From: Pseudomonas asturiensis
Lineage (GTDB): Bacteria; Pseudomonadota; Gammaproteobacteria; Pseudomonadales; Pseudomonadaceae
Direction of reading: 5' to 3'
Length of the DNA: 64,000 bases
Assembly: GCF_900143095.1 (NCBI RefSeq)
Contig: NZ_FRDA01000003.1
Coordinates: forward strand, 1-64,000
A program made the translations under genes and the position numbers. This document shows positions 60,567-64,000 of the stretch, one piece after another (position 1 is the stretch's first letter; each line of letters opens with the position of its first letter). The notes under the pieces were generated by a model. The model was given only the letters and a program-made list of their open reading frames with translations, had not been told where the DNA came from and searched no databases.

Positions 60567-61346
60567 TTACTGGTCCTGAGCGTCGCGCAGAAAGACCAAC
60601 TTCGACGAGGAGGAGTGTTCGGTGCTGTAGCGATAGCCGTGACTATTGAAGTGCTTCAGGGCTTCGGGCGTATTGATGCGTTCTTCTATAACGAACCGGC
60701 TCATCATGCCGCGCGCTTTCTTGGCGTAGAAGCTAATGATCTTGTAGTGGCCGTTCTTCATATCCTTGAATTCGGTATCAATGATACGGGCCTTGAGGGC
60801 CGAGCGTTTGACCGCCGAGAAGTACTCGGTGGACGCCAGGTTCAACAGCAGGTCATCGCCTTGCTCGGCCAGCGCCTGATTCAGCCATTCGCTGATGCGC
60901 GTGTCCCAGAAGGCATAGAGATCCTTGCCGCGCGTATTGGGCAGGCGTGTGCCCATCTCCAGGCGATAAGGCTGCATCAGGTCAAGCGGCCGCAGCAGTC
61001 CGTACAGCCCGGAAAGCATGCGCAGGTGATCCTGGGCGTAGTCCAGTTGAGCATCGTCAAGCGTTTCGGCCTGCAGGCCCGTGTACACGTCACCTTTGAA
61101 CGCCAGCAGCGCCTGCTTGGCGTTATCCAGGGTAAACGCCGGGTTCCAGCTGCCGAAGCGCGCAGCATTGAGCCCTGCGAGCTTGTCGGAGAGGTGCATC
61201 AGCTCGGCGATCTGAGCCGGCGTCAGTTCGCGAAGCTGGCTGATCAGTTCCTGGGAGTGATCCAGATACTGCGGCTGGGTGAAGCGCCTGGTGGTGGGCG
61301 GCGTTTCGAAATCGAGGGTTTTCGCTGGGGAAATCACCATCAGCAT
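60567..61346 (-). CDS. yaaA: Peroxide stress protein YaaA
   Basis: A 259-residue cytoplasmic protein ([17 protein letters not shown]) of the UPF0246 family. E. coli YaaA limits iron and DNA damage during peroxide stress. Conserved blocks are [39 protein letters not shown] and [14 protein letters not shown] hairpin follows. It is monocistronic and divergent from the NodB-like gene. Confidence 0.93.
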   Translation of the reverse strand: MLMVISPAKTLDFETPPTTRRFTQPQYLDHSQELISQLRELTPAQIAELMHLSDKLAGLNAARFGSWNPAFTLDNAKQALLAFKGDVYTGLQAETLDDAQLDYAQDHLRMLSGLYGLLRPLDLMQPYRLEMGTRLPNTRGKDLYAFWDTRISEWLNQALAEQGDDLLLNLASTEYFSAVKRSALKARIIDTEFKDMKNGHYKIISFYAKKARGMMSRFVIEERINTPEALKHFNSHGYRYSTEHSSSSKLVFLRDAQDQ

Positions 61347-61529
61347 GAAGTCGTCTCCTTTGAACGTCGCACGATTCTATGGGCTGCCAGCGCCCGACTC
61401 CAGTAATGGTGGCAATAGAGAGAACCTGTCTGGCCTTTGCTCGGCATCTGTATGCAAGCTGACATCAGGCGTGCCACCCATATCAGCTATAGTGGCGCGC
61501 GTTGACGGTCGAGTGAGAGGGCAAAGGGT

Positions 61530-62708
61530 TTGCGTATCGTTCTAGCAGTTTTCGCGGGTTTGTTCTGGGTTCAGGCTCAGGCAGCCGCGCCGGTCATCGC
61601 CACGATGGATCGCAGTGTCTGGCCTGAGCGCCTGGAGACGCCTGCCTTGTTCGACGTGGCGTCTCGTGCCGAGATCCTGGCCTTTGCTCACCAGTTGTTT
61701 CTCAGCGAGAAGCTGGATGAGGACGGCCTCAAGCAGCGCCTCGGGCTGCGCTACGTCAACGTGGCGTCGCTGAATGTGGTTCGTCACCGGTTGTGGTCAC
61801 GCCTGCTGGAAAACTACCAGAACGCCCAGAAAAGCTGCGAGCAGGATGCCAACTTCTGCGTGCTGGTCGAGGACATGGACCAGTTGCGGCAGCGCGCCGA
61901 GGAATACCAGGTCGGCGATGATTCCTTTTATGCCGCTTGGGCCAGACCCAGCGCCGTCTTCCACCAGCGCTACCTCAACGAACTGTTGTTCATGGCCGCG
62001 CTGTTTCCGCAGACCAGCAGCAAGATCGAGCGTTACAACTCCGATGAAATGAGCGGCGACGAAATGCCGGACCGCACCTTCATGCTCAACTTCGAAAGCG
62101 GGCCGAGCGCAGCCGATGGTGCAACGGACTGGCTGGCCGACTTCATGCGTCAGCAGAAGATGACGGCGACCTTCTTCGTGCTGGGCAAGAGCCTTCAGGG
62201 CCGTCTGGACAGCAGTTCGGCCAGCAGCCTGCAGTCGCTTTACCGCCAGCAATGCGTAGGCATTCAGGGCTGGGAGTATCGCTCGCACAGCCAGTGGCTG
62301 GACTGGCAGGACTCCATTGAGCGCAGTGTGGCGCTGGTTCAGCAGATTCTGCCGGACAACTACGTGCCGATGTTTCGTCCGCCCTACGGCCATCGACGTG
62401 CCGACAGCGGCGACTATTTCCGCGCGCAGCACTTGCGCGTCTCGTTATGGAATATCGAGTCCCAGGACGAGACCGGTCGTCTCTCGGCGCAGCAGGTCGG
62501 CGACCGCGTGTTGACGCTGATGCTGTTATGGCGTCGCGGCACTGTGGTGTTCCACGACACCGCCGACAAGGCGCAGTCGGCAGTGCCTTTGCTGCTGGCC
62601 AATACCGCGCAAAGCGAACTGGTCTGGGATGACTGCCGGAATCTGTATGAAACGCCCGTGGAGCAAGGGCTGGAGGAGAGTGGCGAAGACGCGCCGGAGG
62701 GGGAGTGA
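61530..62708 (+). CDS. NodB-like polysaccharide deacetylase family protein, probably inactive
   Basis: A 392-residue exported protein (MRIVLAVFAGLFWVQAQAAA signal) with a TTG start at 61530 and a GAGAGG-type site. A helical N-terminal region precedes a NodB domain (about 180-370). The active site is altered: TFDDG reads NFESG (Glu189, Ser190), and the HxxxH pair reads HSQWL (His253 but Leu257); RPPY (283-286) survives. It probably binds carbohydrate without deacetylating it, or uses different chemistry. It is unrelated to the alginate operon by position. Confidence 0.8.
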   Translation: MRIVLAVFAGLFWVQAQAAAPVIATMDRSVWPERLETPALFDVASRAEILAFAHQLFLSEKLDEDGLKQRLGLRYVNVASLNVVRHRLWSRLLENYQNAQKSCEQDANFCVLVEDMDQLRQRAEEYQVGDDSFYAAWARPSAVFHQRYLNELLFMAALFPQTSSKIERYNSDEMSGDEMPDRTFMLNFESGPSAADGATDWLADFMRQQKMTATFFVLGKSLQGRLDSSSASSLQSLYRQQCVGIQGWEYRSHSQWLDWQDSIERSVALVQQILPDNYVPMFRPPYGHRRADSGDYFRAQHLRVSLWNIESQDETGRLSAQQVGDRVLTLMLLWRRGTVVFHDTADKAQSAVPLLLANTAQSELVWDDCRNLYETPVEQGLEESGEDAPEGE

Positions 62709-62780
62709 CGGGTAAATCGGCTGTAGCTGACTTCCGACTGTAAACGCGCCGGGAACGTCCGCCAAGCGCTATTCGTCATC

Positions 62781-62813
62781 CTGTGAAATAAACTTCAAAA
62801 AACTGTCAAAGAG
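62781..62813 (+). promoter_or_regulatory. Pho-box-like triple repeat upstream of the PhoH gene
   Basis: Three head-to-tail 11-bp units (CTGTGAAATAA, ACTTCAAAAAA, CTGTCAAAGAG) resemble the PhoB unit CTGTCATAAAN, the outer two matching 8 of 10 positions. They lie about 190 bp upstream of the PhoH start. Spacing is correct for PhoB; the central unit is poor. Confidence 0.35.
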
Positions 62814-62835
62814 CTTTTTTCTGTCATCCCTTTTG

Positions 62836-62852
62836 CTGTATTACGAATACAG
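62836..62852. repeat. Inverted repeat CTGTATT-ACG-AATACAG
   Basis: A perfect 7-bp inverted repeat with a 3-bp centre between the NodB-like and PhoH genes. It resembles a LexA box but has nine rather than eight bases between CTGT and ACAG. Confidence 0.4.
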
Positions 62853-63002
62853 ACCGCCGAAACCTGCAACACAGGTGGCGTCCTCAAAGACCCATCTTGA
62901 GCAACACGTCTACCCTGCCTGAAGGGCGGACACCGGCGGCCTTTTCGTGGCGCAGTCCTGTTGCGGTTCTGCGTCGCCTGGCTACTACAAAGGTGAGCGA
63001 GT

Positions 63003-64000
63003 ATGGATGATCACGGACGCACCCCCTCCACTAACCAGCCAATCCTTTACGTGCTCGATACCAATGTATTGATCCATGACCCAAACGCACTGCTGAATTT
63101 CGAAGAACACCACGTCGCCATCCCCATGACCGTTCTGGAGGAACTGGACAAACTCAAGGCAGGTAAACATTCAGTGGCCGCCGAGTGTCGGCAGGCGATT
63201 CGCCTGATCGACAAGACGCTGGGCGAGGCGTCTCCTGAAGAAGTCGAGAAAGGCGTGCCGATCGATCGCGGCACCGGCGTGTTCAAAGGCTTTCTGTCGA
63301 TTCTGATGAGCAAGCGTGAAGAGCCCAACAGCCTGCTGCCGGAACACCTGAACGACAACATCATCATCAACCAATTGATTGATTTGCACGCGCGCAGCAA
63401 GGACCTGAGCGTGGTGCTGGTCACCAAAGACATCAACATGCGCCTGAAGGCGCGCGCCTGCGGCATCGCAGCCGAGGACTACAGCACCGACCAGTTGGTG
63501 GACGATGTTTCACTGTTGTCCCGTGGCTACCATGACATGACCGGCTCCTTCTGGGATCGGGTCAGCAAGGTCGATACACGCCAGGAGCGCGGACGTACCT
63601 GGCACCGCGTGCAGTTGAATGAAGCCCTTCCAGCGGTACACATCAACGAGTTCATTGTTGACGAGCAGGGTTTTGTCGGCTGGATCAAGGGCGTCAAGAA
63701 CGACGAACTGCTGATCCTGGACATGCACCAGGAGCCTCTGCTGCATCAGGAAGCCTGGGGACTGAAGCCGCGTGACATTTATCAGGGCCTGGCACTGTTC
63801 GCCTTGCTCGATCCCGACATTCACCTGGTCAACCTCTCCGGTGCCGCAGGTTCGGGTAAAACCATTCTGGCCCTCGCCGCTGCGATCGAGCAGACGATGG
63901 TCACCAAACGTTATCGCCGCATCATCGCGACCCGCAGCGTTCAGGGGCTCGATCAGGAAATCGGTTTCCTGCCCGGCACCGAAGCGGAAAAAATGGAGCC
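63003..64000 (+). CDS. PIN-PhoH family ATPase (partial, cut by window end)
   Basis: The first 332 residues of a PhoH2-type protein. An N-terminal PIN nuclease-like domain (LYVLDTNVLIHDPNAL, with acidic Asp19) is followed by the PhoH ATPase with the P-loop LSGAAGSGKTILALAAA. Such proteins are RNA helicase/RNases. The reading frame is open at the window edge, so the C terminus is missing. The ATG at 63003 has an AAAGGTGAG site. A Pho-box-like repeat lies upstream. Confidence 0.93.
   Translation, partial: MDDHGRTPSTNQPILYVLDTNVLIHDPNALLNFEEHHVAIPMTVLEELDKLKAGKHSVAAECRQAIRLIDKTLGEASPEEVEKGVPIDRGTGVFKGFLSILMSKREEPNSLLPEHLNDNIIINQLIDLHARSKDLSVVLVTKDINMRLKARACGIAAEDYSTDQLVDDVSLLSRGYHDMTGSFWDRVSKVDTRQERGRTWHRVQLNEALPAVHINEFIVDEQGFVGWIKGVKNDELLILDMHQEPLLHQEAWGLKPRDIYQGLALFALLDPDIHLVNLSGAAGSGKTILALAAAIEQTMVTKRYRRIIATRSVQGLDQEIGFLPGTEAEKME

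Noticed and set aside
62836..62852. LexA box CTGT...ACAG upstream of PhoH
   Set aside because: The spacing between half-sites is nine rather than eight bases, so it does not fit LexA; kept only as an inverted repeat.

Overview
The window is about 64 kb of a fluorescent pseudomonad chromosome, most likely a member of the Pseudomonas syringae complex. Evidence is the complete 12-gene alginate operon in Pseudomonas order, a HopJ-family gene, DUF1244, DUF3509 and DUF3649 proteins, and many Pseudomonas-type REP hairpins (GCGGACTTGTCCGC and GGCGGCTTGCCGGCG cores). No tRNA, rRNA, CRISPR array, transposase or phage gene was recognised. All calls come from reading the sequence; no database search was possible.

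Layout. (1) 1-8.3 kb: a REP, HopJ/DUF1244, a folM / folE-folX tetrahydromonapterin set, an ABM-domain membrane protein, a MerR regulator with a degenerate cobalamin-type domain, a PilZ-like protein, a short LOV blue-light receptor, a flavodoxin, an SDR resembling peroxisomal multifunctional enzyme, and an orphan gene whose ribosome binding site lies in an inverted repeat. (2) 8.4-10.4 kb: a SirB1-like protein and a leucine-dehydrogenase-like enzyme. (3) 10.5-19.8 kb: a five-gene minus-strand locus wecB - bcsB-like - nfrB - nfrA - ybcH-like, resembling the E. coli c-di-GMP-controlled N4 glycan receptor (poly-ManNAc) system but with an added BcsB-like subunit. (4) 19.8-23.2 kb: SOS-controlled yebG with a LexA box, psiE, a YXWGXW lipoprotein, DUF3509 and an HPF/RaiA-like protein. 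(5) 23.2-29.8 kb: fecI-fecR-fecA on the minus strand, divergent across a Fur box from a DUF3649 - PepSY - DUF3325 iron-uptake operon. (6) 29.8-41 kb: an AraC regulator, an EamA exporter, a 2-hydroxyacid dehydrogenase, a LysR regulator divergent from a four-gene AaeXAB-like efflux operon with its own outer-membrane factor, a REP array with three exact-length 215-bp tandem units, an SDR and a small membrane protein. (7) 41.2-43.3 kb: a decayed gene and a PI-PLC-X-like phosphodiesterase. (8) 43.3-60.3 kb: the alginate operon algD-8-44-K-E-G-X-L-I-J-F-A on the minus strand, with a long algD leader and a strong terminator after algA. (9) 60.5-64 kb: yaaA, a NodB-like protein with a degenerate active site, and the start of a PIN-PhoH ATPase that runs off the window.

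Two exopolysaccharide systems with predicted c-di-GMP control (NfrB MshEN-like domain; Alg44 PilZ domain) lie 25 kb apart. The first 8 kb also brings together parts typical of light and flavin/pterin biology (short LOV, CarH/LitR-like MerR, folE-folX-folM, flavodoxin). These two regions are the best candidates for something under-described.
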